From: Kutzneria buriramensis
Lineage (GTDB): Bacteria; Actinomycetota; Actinomycetes; Mycobacteriales; Pseudonocardiaceae
DNA: 64,000 nt
Assembly: GCF_003387475.1 (NCBI RefSeq)
Contig: NZ_QUNO01000021.1
Coordinates: forward strand, 62,001-126,000
Reading direction: 5' to 3'
The position numbers and the translations under genes are program-made. Each line of letters begins with the position of its first letter. Within the stretch, counting starts at the first letter, position 1. Below, piece after piece: positions 51,430 to 60,359 of this stretch. The notes under the pieces were generated by a model. It saw only the letters and a list, made by a program, of their open reading frames with translations, was not told the origin of the DNA and did not search any database.

Positions 51430-52358
51430 TGGAGACTCTGCGCGAACGCGACGTCGAGCACGGCATCGCGGTGGCCGCGCCGGCCGCCGCCGTGTACGAC
51501 CTGGTGCGCGACGTCACCCGCTGGCCGGTGATCTTCGCGCCGACCGTGCACGTCCGGCACCTGGCGCGGGACGAGCGCGGCGAGCGGTTCCAGATCTGGG
51601 CCGTCGCCGGCGACGGCGTGCTGACCTGGACCTCGCGCCGCGAGTTCGAGCCGTCGGCCGTCGCGTTCCGGCAGGAGCGCAGCCAGCCGCCGGTCGCCTC
51701 GATGGGCGGCCGCTGGGAGTTCCGCGACTCCGCCGAGGGCTCGGAAGTCCTGCTGCGGCACCGGTTCGCCGCGACGGAGGAAGAGGCCGTCGGGTGGATC
51801 GAGCAGACGCTGGACCGCAACAGCGAGGCGGAGCTGGCCGGCCTGCGGCGCATCGCCGAGCTCGGCGTGCCGCTCGACCAGGCCTGCTTCACGTTCGAGG
51901 ACTCGGTGGAGATCGCCGGCTCGGCCGCCGACGCGTACCGGTTCATCGACGAGGCGGACCGGTGGCCGGACCTGCTGCCGCACGTCCGGCGGGTGGACCT
52001 CGTCGAGACCGCGCCGGGCATCCAGCGGCTGGAGATGGACACCGTGACGAAGGACGGCGACACCCACACCACCAGCTCGGTCCGCGTCTGCTTCCCCGAC
52101 GAGCTGATCGTCTACAAGCAGGTGCTGCCGCCGGCGTTGCTGATCGGCCACAGTGGACAGTGGTCGTTCCGGCCCACCGCGACCGGGGCCACCGTCACCG
52201 CGACGCACACCGTGCTGATCGACCCGGCGGCGGTGGCCGGCGTGCTCGGCGCCTCGGCCACCCTTCAGGACGCGCGCGCCTTCGCCCGCAAGGCGTTGGG
52301 CGGCAACAGCCTGACCACGTTGGCGCACGCCAAGGAATTCGCCGAGGCGGCACGGTGA
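51429..52358 (+). CDS. Didomain aromatase/cyclase (ActVII type)
   Basis: A 309-residue protein with two START/Bet v1-like domains. Domain 1 covers residues 1-150 (VEHGIAVAAPAAAVYDLVRDVTRWPVIF) and domain 2 residues 155-305 (FEDSVEIAGSAADAYRFIDEADRWPDLLPHV). Didomain enzymes accompany ketoreductase-containing PKSs and aromatise the C7-C12 first ring of C9-reduced chains. Coupled to the ACP by TGATG and to the next cyclase by GTGA. Confidence 0.93.
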   Translation: METLRERDVEHGIAVAAPAAAVYDLVRDVTRWPVIFAPTVHVRHLARDERGERFQIWAVAGDGVLTWTSRREFEPSAVAFRQERSQPPVASMGGRWEFRDSAEGSEVLLRHRFAATEEEAVGWIEQTLDRNSEAELAGLRRIAELGVPLDQACFTFEDSVEIAGSAADAYRFIDEADRWPDLLPHVRRVDLVETAPGIQRLEMDTVTKDGDTHTTSSVRVCFPDELIVYKQVLPPALLIGHSGQWSFRPTATGATVTATHTVLIDPAAVAGVLGASATLQDARAFARKALGGNSLTTLAHAKEFAEAAR

Positions 52359-53272
52359 CCGCGCTGCGGGCCGAGCCCGCGCTGCGGGAGATCGCCGACG
52401 GCGTGCACGTCTACGTCCAGCCCGAGGGCGGCTGGTGCGTCAACAACGCCGGCGTGCTGGTCGACGACGAGGGCGTGGTGGTGATCGACACCGTCGCCAC
52501 CGAGGCTCGCGCGCTGCGGCTGCGGGACACCGTCGACGGGCTGGGCGCGGGTCCCGTGCGCACGATCGTCAACACCCACAGCCATGGCGACCACACCTTC
52601 GGCAACTCCGTGTTCGGGGCCGGCGTCACCGTGATCGCCCACGAGCTCGCCCGGACCGAGATGGCCGCCGTCGGGCTGGGACTGACCGGGCTGTGGCCGG
52701 ACGTGGCGTGGGGCGACATCCGGCTGCGGCTGCCGTCCGTGACCTTCTCCGACCGGCTGACCGTGCACCTGGGGGAGCGGCGGCTCGAACTGATCCATGT
52801 CGGCCCGGCGCACACCACGAACGACGTGGTCGGCTGGCTGCCCGACCAACGCGTGCTGTTCGCCGGCGACGTCGTGATGTCCGGCTGCACTCCCTTCCAC
52901 CTCATGGGATCGATCGTCGGCACGCACCAGGCGCTGGCGGTGCTGCGCGCGCTGGAGCCCGAGGTCGTGGTGTCCGGCCACGGCCCCGTCGCGGGCGTCG
53001 AGGTGCTCGACGCGGCCGAGCGGTACCTGCTCTGGCTCGGCCGCCTCGCGGTGGAGGGCAGCGCCGCCGGCCTGGCGCCGTTGGACGCCGCCCGGCAGGC
53101 CGACCTCGGCGAATTCGCCTCGCTGCTGGACCCCGAGCGGCTCGTCGGCAACCTGCACCGCGCGTACGCGGAGCTGGGCGGCGAACGTCCGGGCGCGCCA
53201 CTCGACGTGCTGGGCGCCTTCGGGGATATGGTCGAGTTCAACGGCGGCACGGTGCCGGAGTGCCTGGCCTGA
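52355..53272 (+). CDS. Metallo-beta-lactamase-fold cyclase (ActIV type)
   Basis: A 305-residue MBL-fold hydrolase. The metal motif is VNTHSHGDHTFGN near residue 73, a later His is in LIHVGPAHTTNDVV, and an Asp in VLFAGDVVMSGCTP near residue 170. In actinorhodin biosynthesis the equivalent (ActIV) closes the second ring and releases the chain from ACP. Length and position directly after the aromatase fit that role. The start overlaps the aromatase stop. Confidence 0.88.
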   Translation: MTALRAEPALREIADGVHVYVQPEGGWCVNNAGVLVDDEGVVVIDTVATEARALRLRDTVDGLGAGPVRTIVNTHSHGDHTFGNSVFGAGVTVIAHELARTEMAAVGLGLTGLWPDVAWGDIRLRLPSVTFSDRLTVHLGERRLELIHVGPAHTTNDVVGWLPDQRVLFAGDVVMSGCTPFHLMGSIVGTHQALAVLRALEPEVVVSGHGPVAGVEVLDAAERYLLWLGRLAVEGSAAGLAPLDAARQADLGEFASLLDPERLVGNLHRAYAELGGERPGAPLDVLGAFGDMVEFNGGTVPECLA

Positions 53273-53288
53273 AAGGGATCTGGAGACA

Positions 53289-54287
53289 GTGTCGATGACG
53301 GACAAGACCGTCGCCGTGATCGGCGGCGGCACGATCGGCCTCGGGTGGACGGTGCTGCTGCTGGCACGCGGCGTGCGGGTGCGGCTGAACTCACGTCGGG
53401 CGGACGCGGAGCAGCTGGCGACCGACGCCATGGAGCTCTTCCACCCGACTGTGCGCGGCGACAAGCTCGCCATCGCCGATGCCCTGGCGTTGCTGGAGAT
53501 CCGGCACGACCGGGCCGGCGCGGTGTCCGATGTGGACGTCGTGCTGGAGAACACGCCGGACCAGCTGGAGCTCAAACAGGCGCTGTTCGCCGAGATCGAG
53601 CCGCACCTTGCCGACGGCGCGCTGCTGCTGTCCTCGACGTCCCGACTGCTGCCGGCCGACATGGGGGCGTCGATGGCCGACCGGTCGCGGCTCGTGGTCG
53701 GCCATCCGTTCAACCCGCCGCATCTCATCCCGCTGGTGGAGGTCGTGCCGGACGAACGGACCGATCCCGACGCCGTGTCCCGGGCGGTCGAGTTCTACCG
53801 GAGCCTCGGCCAGTCGCCGGTGGTGCTGCGCAAGGCCGTCCCGGGCTTCGCGGCCAACCGGCTGCAGGCCGCACTGCTGCGCGAGAGCATCCATCTCGTC
53901 CGCGAGGGCGTACTGGACATGGCCGAGCTGGACGAGGTCGTCACGCAGTCGGTCGGGCTGCGCTGGGCGACGGTCGGCCCGTTCCAGGCGTTCCATCTCG
54001 GCGGCGGGCCGGGCGGCCTGCGCAAGTGGCTGACCTCGGTCGCGCCGAGCATGCCGCGCACCTGGGCCGGACTCGGCGCGCCGGCGCTCGACCCGTCCAC
54101 TGTGGACGATTTGAGCACGGAGGCGGAACGCCTGTTCGGCGCCGACGGGTACGAGCGGCTCAGCGCGCGCCGGGACCACCGGCAGAAGGCGATCCTGGAC
54201 GTCCTCGCCGAGTCGGACTCGAGCCCGGCTCCACCGGTGCGGCCCATTCTCCAAGCACTTCCGGCCAATGGAGCTGATGACCTGTGA
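53289..54287 (+). CDS. 3-hydroxyacyl-CoA-dehydrogenase-like ketoreductase (ActVI-1 type)
   Basis: A 332-residue protein with the NAD motif VAVIGGGTIGLGWTVLLLARG near residue 8, followed by LLLSSTSRLLPADM and VVGHPFNPPHLIPLVEVVP near residue 140, typical of 3HCDHs. In benzoisochromanequinone pathways this RED1-type enzyme reduces the C-3 ketone of the bicyclic intermediate and sets pyran stereochemistry. The start is GTG; an ATG two codons later is equally possible. It is coupled to the acyltransferase gene. Confidence 0.9.
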   Translation: MSMTDKTVAVIGGGTIGLGWTVLLLARGVRVRLNSRRADAEQLATDAMELFHPTVRGDKLAIADALALLEIRHDRAGAVSDVDVVLENTPDQLELKQALFAEIEPHLADGALLLSSTSRLLPADMGASMADRSRLVVGHPFNPPHLIPLVEVVPDERTDPDAVSRAVEFYRSLGQSPVVLRKAVPGFAANRLQAALLRESIHLVREGVLDMAELDEVVTQSVGLRWATVGPFQAFHLGGGPGGLRKWLTSVAPSMPRTWAGLGAPALDPSTVDDLSTEAERLFGADGYERLSARRDHRQKAILDVLAESDSSPAPPVRPILQALPANGADDL

Positions 54288-55423
54288 CCACGACCGCGCC
54301 ACAGCAGAGATCGGGCACGCTGCTGCCCTCGCTGACCGGGATGCGCTTCATCGCCGCGATGATCGTGTTCCTCTTCCACTCGACCTACGAGCTGCCCTTC
54401 GCCAACGCCGGCATGGGGCACGCGAGCCAGTTCGTCATGCAGAAGGCCGGCCCGATGGCCGTCGCCTTCTTCTTCATCCTCAGCGGTTTCATCCTCACCT
54501 ACACCTGGAAGCCGGGCGTGCCGGCCCGCACCTTCTGGCGCCGCCGGTTCGCGCGGATCTTCCCCAACCACGCGGTGGCCTGGGCGGTCGCGCTGGTGTG
54601 CCTGCTCGCCCTCGGCCAGGCCGTCGGCCTGGACGTGGCGCTGCCCAACCTGCTGATGCTGCACCCGTGGATCCCGCGCGTGCAGAACATGTTCAGCATG
54701 GACGTGGTGAGCTGGTCGCTGGCCTGCGAGGCCTGGTTCTACCTGGCCGCGCCGCTGCTGTTCCTGCTGGTCAACAAGATCGCCGAGCGGCGGCTGTGGC
54801 TGTGGGCCGGCGTCGTGGTCGTCGCGATCTTCCTGGTCCCGCTGGTGGCCAACCTGCTGCCGGCCACGCCGATGTACTACACCAGCCCGGTGTGGCGGGT
54901 GTGGCTGGTCGAGCTGCTGCCGGTGACCCGAGCGCTGGACTTCTTCCTGGGCATGGTGCTGGCCCGCGTCATCAAGGCCGGCAAGTGGCCCGGGCTGGGA
55001 GTGCTGCCCTCGCTCGGCATCGTCGTGCTGGCCTATCTCGCCGGCATCTTCGTGTTGCCGGTGTCCTACGGCTACGTCGCCATCGGCACCTCGCTGGCGC
55101 TGGTGATCGGCGCCTGCGCGGCCGCGGACATCAAGGGCCGGCGCACGCCGTTCTCCAGCAACACCATGGTCCGACTCGGCGAGCTGGCCTTCGCCTTCTA
55201 TCTGGTGCACTGGATGGTCCTGCACTTCGGGCACCTGGCCCTCGGACCGGGCCGGACGTGGGACACGCCGACCGCGATCGGGCTGATCGCGCTGGCGTTC
55301 GTCATCTCCGCGCCGCTGGCCTGGCTGCTGCACACGGGCGTGGAGCGCCCGGCGGAGAAGTGGATCAGTGGCCGGCGACGGCCGGCGCCGCGGCCGCGGC
55401 CGACCGCCGCGCCGGTGAGCTGA
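54284..55423 (+). CDS. Acyltransferase family 3 (OafA/YrhL-like) membrane protein
   Basis: A 379-residue integral membrane acyltransferase with ten or more helices. Family motifs are SLTGMRFIAAMIVFLFHSTYE near residue 16 (with the catalytic-type His), FFILSGFILTYTW near residue 65, FWRRRFARIFPNHAV near residue 85 and SWSLACEAWFYLAAPLLF near residue 145. Such proteins O-acylate sugars or polyketides such as macrolides. Position inside the PKS operon with GTGA coupling predicts acylation of the product. Confidence 0.9.
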   Translation: MTTTAPQQRSGTLLPSLTGMRFIAAMIVFLFHSTYELPFANAGMGHASQFVMQKAGPMAVAFFFILSGFILTYTWKPGVPARTFWRRRFARIFPNHAVAWAVALVCLLALGQAVGLDVALPNLLMLHPWIPRVQNMFSMDVVSWSLACEAWFYLAAPLLFLLVNKIAERRLWLWAGVVVVAIFLVPLVANLLPATPMYYTSPVWRVWLVELLPVTRALDFFLGMVLARVIKAGKWPGLGVLPSLGIVVLAYLAGIFVLPVSYGYVAIGTSLALVIGACAAADIKGRRTPFSSNTMVRLGELAFAFYLVHWMVLHFGHLALGPGRTWDTPTAIGLIALAFVISAPLAWLLHTGVERPAEKWISGRRRPAPRPRPTAAPVS

Positions 55424-55434
55424 GGAGTGACACG

Positions 55435-55905
55435 GTGACCATCACCCCCGGCAAGGTCGTCGCGACCGCCGACGTCGAGCCGGTCCGCTGGACCGTCGAG
55501 CAGGGCCGGTTCCTGCTGCGGTCGACCGACACCGGCGGCCTGTTCTCGCTGTTCGAGCTGACCACGCCACCGGGCGGCGGCCCGCCGCCGCATCGGCACG
55601 ACCGCGAGGACGAGACGTTCTACGTCCTCGAGGGGAGCTACGAGATCCGGCTCGGCGACGACCTGCACGTCGCCGGACCCGGCACCGTCGTGCACGGCCC
55701 GCGCACGGTGCCGCACGGCTTCCGCAACGTGGGCGACGCGCCGGCCCGGATGCTGTGCGTGGCGACCCCCGGCGGGGCCGAGCGGATGTTCGAGGAGCTG
55801 GCCGAGCTGGTGTCGGCCGGGCCGCCCGACCGCGACCGCGTGCTGGAACTGGCCGCACGACACGGTTTGTCCTACCTGCTGCCGTCGACGGGAGGGGCCC
55901 GATGA
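55435..55905 (+). CDS. Cupin-fold protein
   Basis: A 156-residue single-domain cupin. Motif 1 is PPPHRHDREDETFYVLEGSYEIRLG near residues 50-75 with the H-x-H...E metal ligands. Motif 2 is GPGTVVHGPRTVPHGFRNVG near residue 85 with the final His. Cupins in aromatic polyketide clusters act as oxygenases, quinone-forming enzymes or cyclases; the step cannot be fixed. TGAGGAG precedes the GTG, and the stop overlaps the next gene (ATGA). Confidence 0.87.
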   Translation: MTITPGKVVATADVEPVRWTVEQGRFLLRSTDTGGLFSLFELTTPPGGGPPPHRHDREDETFYVLEGSYEIRLGDDLHVAGPGTVVHGPRTVPHGFRNVGDAPARMLCVATPGGAERMFEELAELVSAGPPDRDRVLELAARHGLSYLLPSTGGAR

Positions 55906-56624
55906 GCGCGATCGCGCTGGTCACCGGCGCCAACAAGGGAATCGGCTACCAGACCGCGCTGGCGCTGGGCCGGCTCGGCATGACGGTGGTGCTCGGCATC
56001 CGCGACCCGCAGCGGGCCGGACTCGCGCTCAAGCAACTCGCCGCGGCCGGTGTGGCCGCGCGGGCGATCCAGCTGGACGTCACCGACGAGCAGACGGTGA
56101 AGGCGGCCGCCGCGTTCGTCGAGACGAACTTCGGCCGGCTCGACGTGCTCGTCAACAACGCCGGAATCCTGGTGGACGCCGGCGTCCCGGTCACCGAGGT
56201 GTCCGCCGGCCAGATGCGGGAGACCTTCGACACCAACGTCTTCGGCGTGGTCGCGGTGACCTCCGCCATGGTGCCGCTGCTGCGGCGGTCGGCCGCGGCG
56301 CGGGTGGTCAACCTGTCCAGCGGGCTCGGCTCGCAGCGGCGCAACAGCGAGCAGCACGAACGGCTGGCCGCCTACCAGATGCTGGCGTACTGCTCGTCCA
56401 AGGCGGCGCTCAACTCGCTGACCATCCTGTACGCCAACGCGCTGCGGGCGGACGGGATCAAGGTGAACGCGGCGGAGCCGGGCTTCGTCGCGACGGATCT
56501 GAACGGGCACCGCGGACCCGGCACCGCCGCCGAGGGGGCCGAGATCGTGGTCCGGCTGGCGACGCTGGACGAGACCGGCCCCACCGGCACGTTCCAGTCC
56601 GCCGACGGGCCGATCGAATGGTAG
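55902..56624 (+). CDS. Short-chain dehydrogenase/reductase, carbonyl-reductase type
   Basis: A 240-residue SDR with TGANKGIGYQTA near residue 8, NNAGI near residue 87, and NLSSGLGS...YCSSKAAL holding Ser and Lys. The active-site Tyr should be Y in LAYCSSK. The TGANKGIG and FDTNVFG elements resemble eukaryotic-type carbonyl reductases. It probably reduces a ketone of a tailoring intermediate. Coupled to the cupin upstream. Confidence 0.88.
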   Translation: MSAIALVTGANKGIGYQTALALGRLGMTVVLGIRDPQRAGLALKQLAAAGVAARAIQLDVTDEQTVKAAAAFVETNFGRLDVLVNNAGILVDAGVPVTEVSAGQMRETFDTNVFGVVAVTSAMVPLLRRSAAARVVNLSSGLGSQRRNSEQHERLAAYQMLAYCSSKAALNSLTILYANALRADGIKVNAAEPGFVATDLNGHRGPGTAAEGAEIVVRLATLDETGPTGTFQSADGPIEW

Positions 56625-56638
56625 ACGGGAGTCACGCG

Positions 56639-57631
56639 ATGCTGACCATGCCCATCGACAGCTACGGCGCGCCCGACGTGCTGCGGCCGGTACGGGTCCC
56701 AGTACCCGAGCCGGCAGCCGGCCAGGTGCGGATCGCCGCCGAGGCGATCAGCGTCGGCTTCGCGCAGACCCAGATCCGGCGCGACATCTTCCCCGCGCCG
56801 GTGTGGCGGCCGAAGCTGCCGGTCGTGCTCGGCGGCGATGTCGTCGGCGTCGTCGCCGCGCTCGGGCCCGATGTCACCGGTGTCGGCGTCGGCGACCGCG
56901 TGGGCGCGTTCCTGTTGGAGGGCGCCTACGCCGACCACGTCGTCGCCGAGGCCGCCACGCTGATCCCGGTGCCGGCGGAACTGGACGCGGGGGCGGCGAC
57001 GGTGCTCGCCGGCAGCGGCCCCATCGCGGTCGGCGTGCTGAGCGAGGGCCGGCTCGCGGCCGGCGAGACCGTCCTCGTGCACGCGGCGGCGGGCGGCATC
57101 GGGCATCTCGCCGTGCAGCTGGCGAAGCTCGCGGGCGCCGGCCTCGTCGTCGCGACCGCCAGCACCCCGGCGAAGCTGGAGTTCGCCCGCTCGCTCGGCG
57201 CGGACGTGGTCGTCGACTACACGAAGCCGGACTGGGCCGACGAGGTGCGTGCCGCCACCGACGGCCGCGGCGTGGACCTCGTCCTGGACAGCGTGGGCGG
57301 AGACGTGCTGCGCCAAGGCATCCAGCTGCTCGCGCCGTCGGGACGGCTGGTGTTCTTCGGCTCGGCCGGCGGCGGCCGGGAGATTCCGAGCGTGTCCGTG
57401 ATGGACCTCATCGGCCTCAAGCACGTCACCGGATTCGCGCTGAACACCTGGCGCCGGGCCCATCCGGACGCCTTCCGCGACGGCGTCGCCGAGCTGACCG
57501 AGCACCTGCGCGCCGGTCGGGTCGTGTCGGCCGTGCACGCCCGGCTGCCGCTGTCGGACGCCGCACGGGGCCACGAGATGGTGGAGGGCCGCCAGCACCA
57601 CGGCACCGTGGTGCTCGTGCCGTCCGTGTGA
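56639..57631 (+). CDS. Zinc-independent quinone oxidoreductase / enoyl reductase (ActVI-2/4-like)
   Basis: A 330-residue MDR-superfamily reductase. VLGGDVVGVVAALGPDVTGVGVGDRVGAF is the GroES-like core, and VLVHAAAGGIGHLAVQLAKLAGA near residue 140 is the NADPH motif; zinc-ligand cysteines are absent. In the actinorhodin pathway such enoyl reductases reduce the C14-C15 double bond during pyran formation. ATG is preferred because GGGAG lies seven bases upstream; an ATG seven codons earlier overlaps the SDR stop. Confidence 0.88.
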   Translation: MLTMPIDSYGAPDVLRPVRVPVPEPAAGQVRIAAEAISVGFAQTQIRRDIFPAPVWRPKLPVVLGGDVVGVVAALGPDVTGVGVGDRVGAFLLEGAYADHVVAEAATLIPVPAELDAGAATVLAGSGPIAVGVLSEGRLAAGETVLVHAAAGGIGHLAVQLAKLAGAGLVVATASTPAKLEFARSLGADVVVDYTKPDWADEVRAATDGRGVDLVLDSVGGDVLRQGIQLLAPSGRLVFFGSAGGGREIPSVSVMDLIGLKHVTGFALNTWRRAHPDAFRDGVAELTEHLRAGRVVSAVHARLPLSDAARGHEMVEGRQHHGTVVLVPSV

Positions 57632-57639
57632 GGACGCCG

Positions 57640-57671
57640 ATCGGGGCCGCACCGACCGGTGCGGCCCCGAT
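57640..57671. terminator. Bidirectional terminator ending the core PKS operon
   Basis: ATCGGGGCCGCACC and its perfect complement with loop GACC, in the 51-bp space between two convergent genes. Confidence 0.8.
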
Positions 57672-57682
57672 TCCTCGCTGTC

Positions 57683-58483
57683 TCACAGCAATGAGCCGCC
57701 GCTGACGTCGAACCAGTCGCCGGTGATCCAGCGCGCGTCCGGCGAGGCGACGAAGGCCACCACGTCCGCGACCTCCTCCGGCCGGCCCATCCGGCCCAGC
57801 ACCGCCCGGCCGGCCAGCTCCGACCGGGCCGCGAGCACGGTGCGCACGCTGTCGGCGTCCCAGTTCTCCGGATGCCCCAGCCGCCGGGGCGTGCCGCTGG
57901 TGTCGATCACGCCCGGCGCCACCGAGTTCACGGTGATCTGCCGCGGCGCCAACGCCTTGGCCAGGTGCCGGGTGAAGACGTCCAGCGCGCCCTTGGTCAT
58001 CGCGTAGGCGATGTCCGCCGGGAACGCGAGCCGGCCGACCACCGACGAGACGTTGATGATCCGGCCGCCGTCGTTGAGCCGCGGCAATGCCTGCTGCACC
58101 ACGAAGAACGGCGCGCGGGCGTTGACCGCGAAGACCCGGTCGAAGTCCTCGGGTCGGATGCTCTCGATCGAGCCGGGCCAGCCGACGGCGGCGTTGTTGA
58201 CCAGGATGTCGAGGCGGTCGCCGCCGGTGTGCTCGCGCAGGCCCGCGTCCAGTCCGGCGAACAGCTTGTCCACGCCGTCCGGCGCGCCCAGCTCGGCGGC
58301 GACGGCGAACGCCACGCCGCCCCGCTCGCCGATCTCGTTCACGACCTCCTTGGCGGCGGCCTCCTCCCGTGAGTAGTGCACGGCGACCGCCGCGCCGTCG
58401 GCGGCGAGCCGCAGCGCGGTGGCCCGTCCGATTCCCCTGCTGGCCCCGGTGATCAGCGCCGTCCGGCCGGTCAAGTCAGGCAC
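57683..58483 (-). CDS. Short-chain dehydrogenase/reductase, FabG-like
   Basis: A 266-residue SDR with TGASRGIGRAT near residue 12, NNAAVGWPGS near residue 95, and NVSSVVGRLAFPADIAYAMTKGAL holding Ser, Tyr and Lys. It ends ITGDWFDVSGGSLL. AAAGGGAG precedes the GTG, which is chosen over an ATG seventeen codons upstream. It is the only gene in this part on the minus strand and may act on the starter chain or on a tailoring step. Confidence 0.87.
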   Translation of the reverse strand: MPDLTGRTALITGASRGIGRATALRLAADGAAVAVHYSREEAAAKEVVNEIGERGGVAFAVAAELGAPDGVDKLFAGLDAGLREHTGGDRLDILVNNAAVGWPGSIESIRPEDFDRVFAVNARAPFFVVQQALPRLNDGGRIINVSSVVGRLAFPADIAYAMTKGALDVFTRHLAKALAPRQITVNSVAPGVIDTSGTPRRLGHPENWDADSVRTVLAARSELAGRAVLGRMGRPEEVADVVAFVASPDARWITGDWFDVSGGSLL

Positions 58484-58570
58484 GCCAACTCCCTTTCCTG
58501 CGCACGGTTTTCCCACGACGGTAAGCACTTCCACGATGTCCCCGGCTACAGAACGACTTGAGCGATCTCA

Positions 58571-58599
58571 TCAATCGGACTTCGAGTCGGGTTCGAGGC
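58571..58599 (+). promoter_or_regulatory. SARP box upstream of KSIII 2
   Basis: TCAATCG (58571), TCGAGTC (58582) and TCGAGGC (58593) repeat with an 11-bp period about 50-75 bp before the ketosynthase start. The last two are close to the SARP heptamer consensus. Confidence 0.6.
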
Positions 58600-58647
58600 G
58601 AGCCGGGCAGCGTTCGGCCTGGCCTGGGGGGTCCTTGAGGAGGCAAC

Positions 58648-59622
58648 ATGCCCGTCGGAATTCTCAACACCGGAAGCTATGTGCCCGACCACGTCGTCGG
58701 CAACGCCGAGGTGGCGCGGTGGAGCGGCGCCACCGAGGACTGGATCCGTGACCGTACCGGCGTTTTCGAGCGCCGTTACGCCGACGTCGGCACGCCGACC
58801 TCCGAGTTGGCCCACCGCGCCGTCGACGACATGCTCTCGCGCGACCCCGGGGCGTTGGCCGGCGTCGGCGCGATCGTGCTCGCGACGTCCACTCCGGACC
58901 AACCGCAGCCGGCCACCGCCGCCGTCCTGCACGGCCGGCTCGGCCTGCCGCCGATGCCGGCGTTCGACGTCAACTCGGTGTGCGCCGGGTTCCTCTACGC
59001 GCTCGTGGTCGGCTCCCAGCTGGTCACCGACGACCGCGGGGTCCTCGTGGTCGGCGCGGACATCTACTCGACGATCATGGACCGTGGCGACCGCCGGACG
59101 GTGACGCTGTTCGGGGACGGGGCCGGCGCCGTGGTGCTGGGCCAGGTTCCCGAGGGCCACGGCCTGCACGCGCACCGGCTGGTCACCCACGGCGAGCACC
59201 GCGGCCTGGTGGAGGTCGCCGCCGGCGGCACCCGCATGGCGCTGGACGAGCCGGCGCGGGAGAAGGGCGAGCACCTGTTCCGGATGCAGGGCAGAGCCGT
59301 GCGGGAGTACGCCATGGCCACCCTGCCCGGCCTCGTCGTGGAGACGCTCGACGAGGCCGGGCTGCTGTTGTCCGATGTGGACAGACTGGTGCTGCACCAG
59401 GCCAATCCCCGGATGCTGGCCGACCTCGCCCACGAACTGGGTGTGCGCATGGACCGCGTGGTGCTGTCCGCGCCCCGTTTCGGCAACACCGGCGCCGCGT
59501 CCATCCCGATCACGCTGCGCACCGCCGAGCGGCAGCGGCCGTTCGTGCGCGGCGAGCGGATCCTGTTCGCGGCTGTGGGTGGCGGCATGAGCGCCGGCGC
59601 GGCCGTGCTCACCTGGTACTGA
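58648..59622 (+). CDS. KSIII (FabH-like) priming ketosynthase 2
   Basis: A 324-residue FabH homologue with an intact triad: Cys112 in DVNSVCAGFLYA, His in LVLHQANPRML near residue 250 and Asn in RFGNTGAASIP near residue 281. Numbering and motifs are closer to housekeeping FabH than KSIII 1 is. It heads an operon with an SDR and a crotonase, suggesting a dedicated starter-unit elongation line. GAGGAGG precedes the ATG. Confidence 0.9.
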   Translation: MPVGILNTGSYVPDHVVGNAEVARWSGATEDWIRDRTGVFERRYADVGTPTSELAHRAVDDMLSRDPGALAGVGAIVLATSTPDQPQPATAAVLHGRLGLPPMPAFDVNSVCAGFLYALVVGSQLVTDDRGVLVVGADIYSTIMDRGDRRTVTLFGDGAGAVVLGQVPEGHGLHAHRLVTHGEHRGLVEVAAGGTRMALDEPAREKGEHLFRMQGRAVREYAMATLPGLVVETLDEAGLLLSDVDRLVLHQANPRMLADLAHELGVRMDRVVLSAPRFGNTGAASIPITLRTAERQRPFVRGERILFAAVGGGMSAGAAVLTWY

Positions 59623-59636
59623 GGAGAGTAGGAGCG

Positions 59637-60359
59637 ATGCTGCTCAAGGGAAAGGTCGCCGTGGTCACCGGCGGCACCAGAGGCCTGGGACGGGCGATCG
59701 CCGAGGCCTACGCGATCGAGGGCGCGACCGTGGTGTGCGCGTCGCGTCGGCCCGGCCCGGCCGACGTCGACCTGATGGAGTTCGATCAGGTCGACGTCGC
59801 CGACCCGGACTCGGCGCAGCGGCTGATGGACCGGACCGTGGACCGGCACGGCCGGCTGGACGTGGTGGTCGCCAACGCGGGCGTCAACCACGACGGCAAG
59901 GTGCACCGGCTGCCGGTGGACCGGTGGAACGAGATGGTCGGGGTCAACCTGAGCGGCGTCTTCCACTGCACCCGGGCCGCCGTCGGACACATGGAGCGCC
60001 AGGGCGGCGGCCGCATCGTGAACGTGTCGTCGAGCATGGCGACCCGGGTCGCCATCGGGGCGGCCGGCTACTGCGCGACCAAGGCCGCCGTCGAGATGTT
60101 CACCAAGGTCTCGGCGATCGAGTTGGGGCGCAAGGGAATTCTGGTCAACTGTCTCGCGCCGGGCATCCTCGACGAGGGCATGGGGCGGGAGCTGACCGGG
60201 AACGACAAGGTGTGGGCGGCCTACCGGTCCCGGTTCGCGCTCGGCCGGCCGGGCTCGGCGGCCGAGGCCGCGCAGGCCGCGGTCTTTCTCGCCGCCGAGG
60301 CGAGTTCCTACGTCAACGGGCACGTGCTGGAAGTGAACGGAGGCCTGCTGTGGGCGTGA
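59637..60359 (+). CDS. 3-oxoacyl reductase-like SDR (FabG-like)
   Basis: A 240-residue SDR. TGGTRGLGRAI is the cofactor motif, NAGVNHDGKVH near residue 80 the NAG motif, and NVSSSMATRVAIGAAGYCATKAAV holds Ser, Tyr and Lys. It ends in a FabG-like NGHVLEVNGGLLWA. In an operon between KSIII 2 and a crotonase it probably reduces the beta-keto group of the starter. GGAG precedes the ATG. Confidence 0.88.
   Translation: MLLKGKVAVVTGGTRGLGRAIAEAYAIEGATVVCASRRPGPADVDLMEFDQVDVADPDSAQRLMDRTVDRHGRLDVVVANAGVNHDGKVHRLPVDRWNEMVGVNLSGVFHCTRAAVGHMERQGGGRIVNVSSSMATRVAIGAAGYCATKAAVEMFTKVSAIELGRKGILVNCLAPGILDEGMGRELTGNDKVWAAYRSRFALGRPGSAAEAAQAAVFLAAEASSYVNGHVLEVNGGLLWA

Noticed and set aside
48667-57631. Polyketide cluster considered as a spore-pigment (whiE-like) locus
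   Set aside because: Presence of an ActIII ketoreductase, didomain aromatase, ActVI-type reductases, SARPs and an exporter does not fit spore-pigment clusters.
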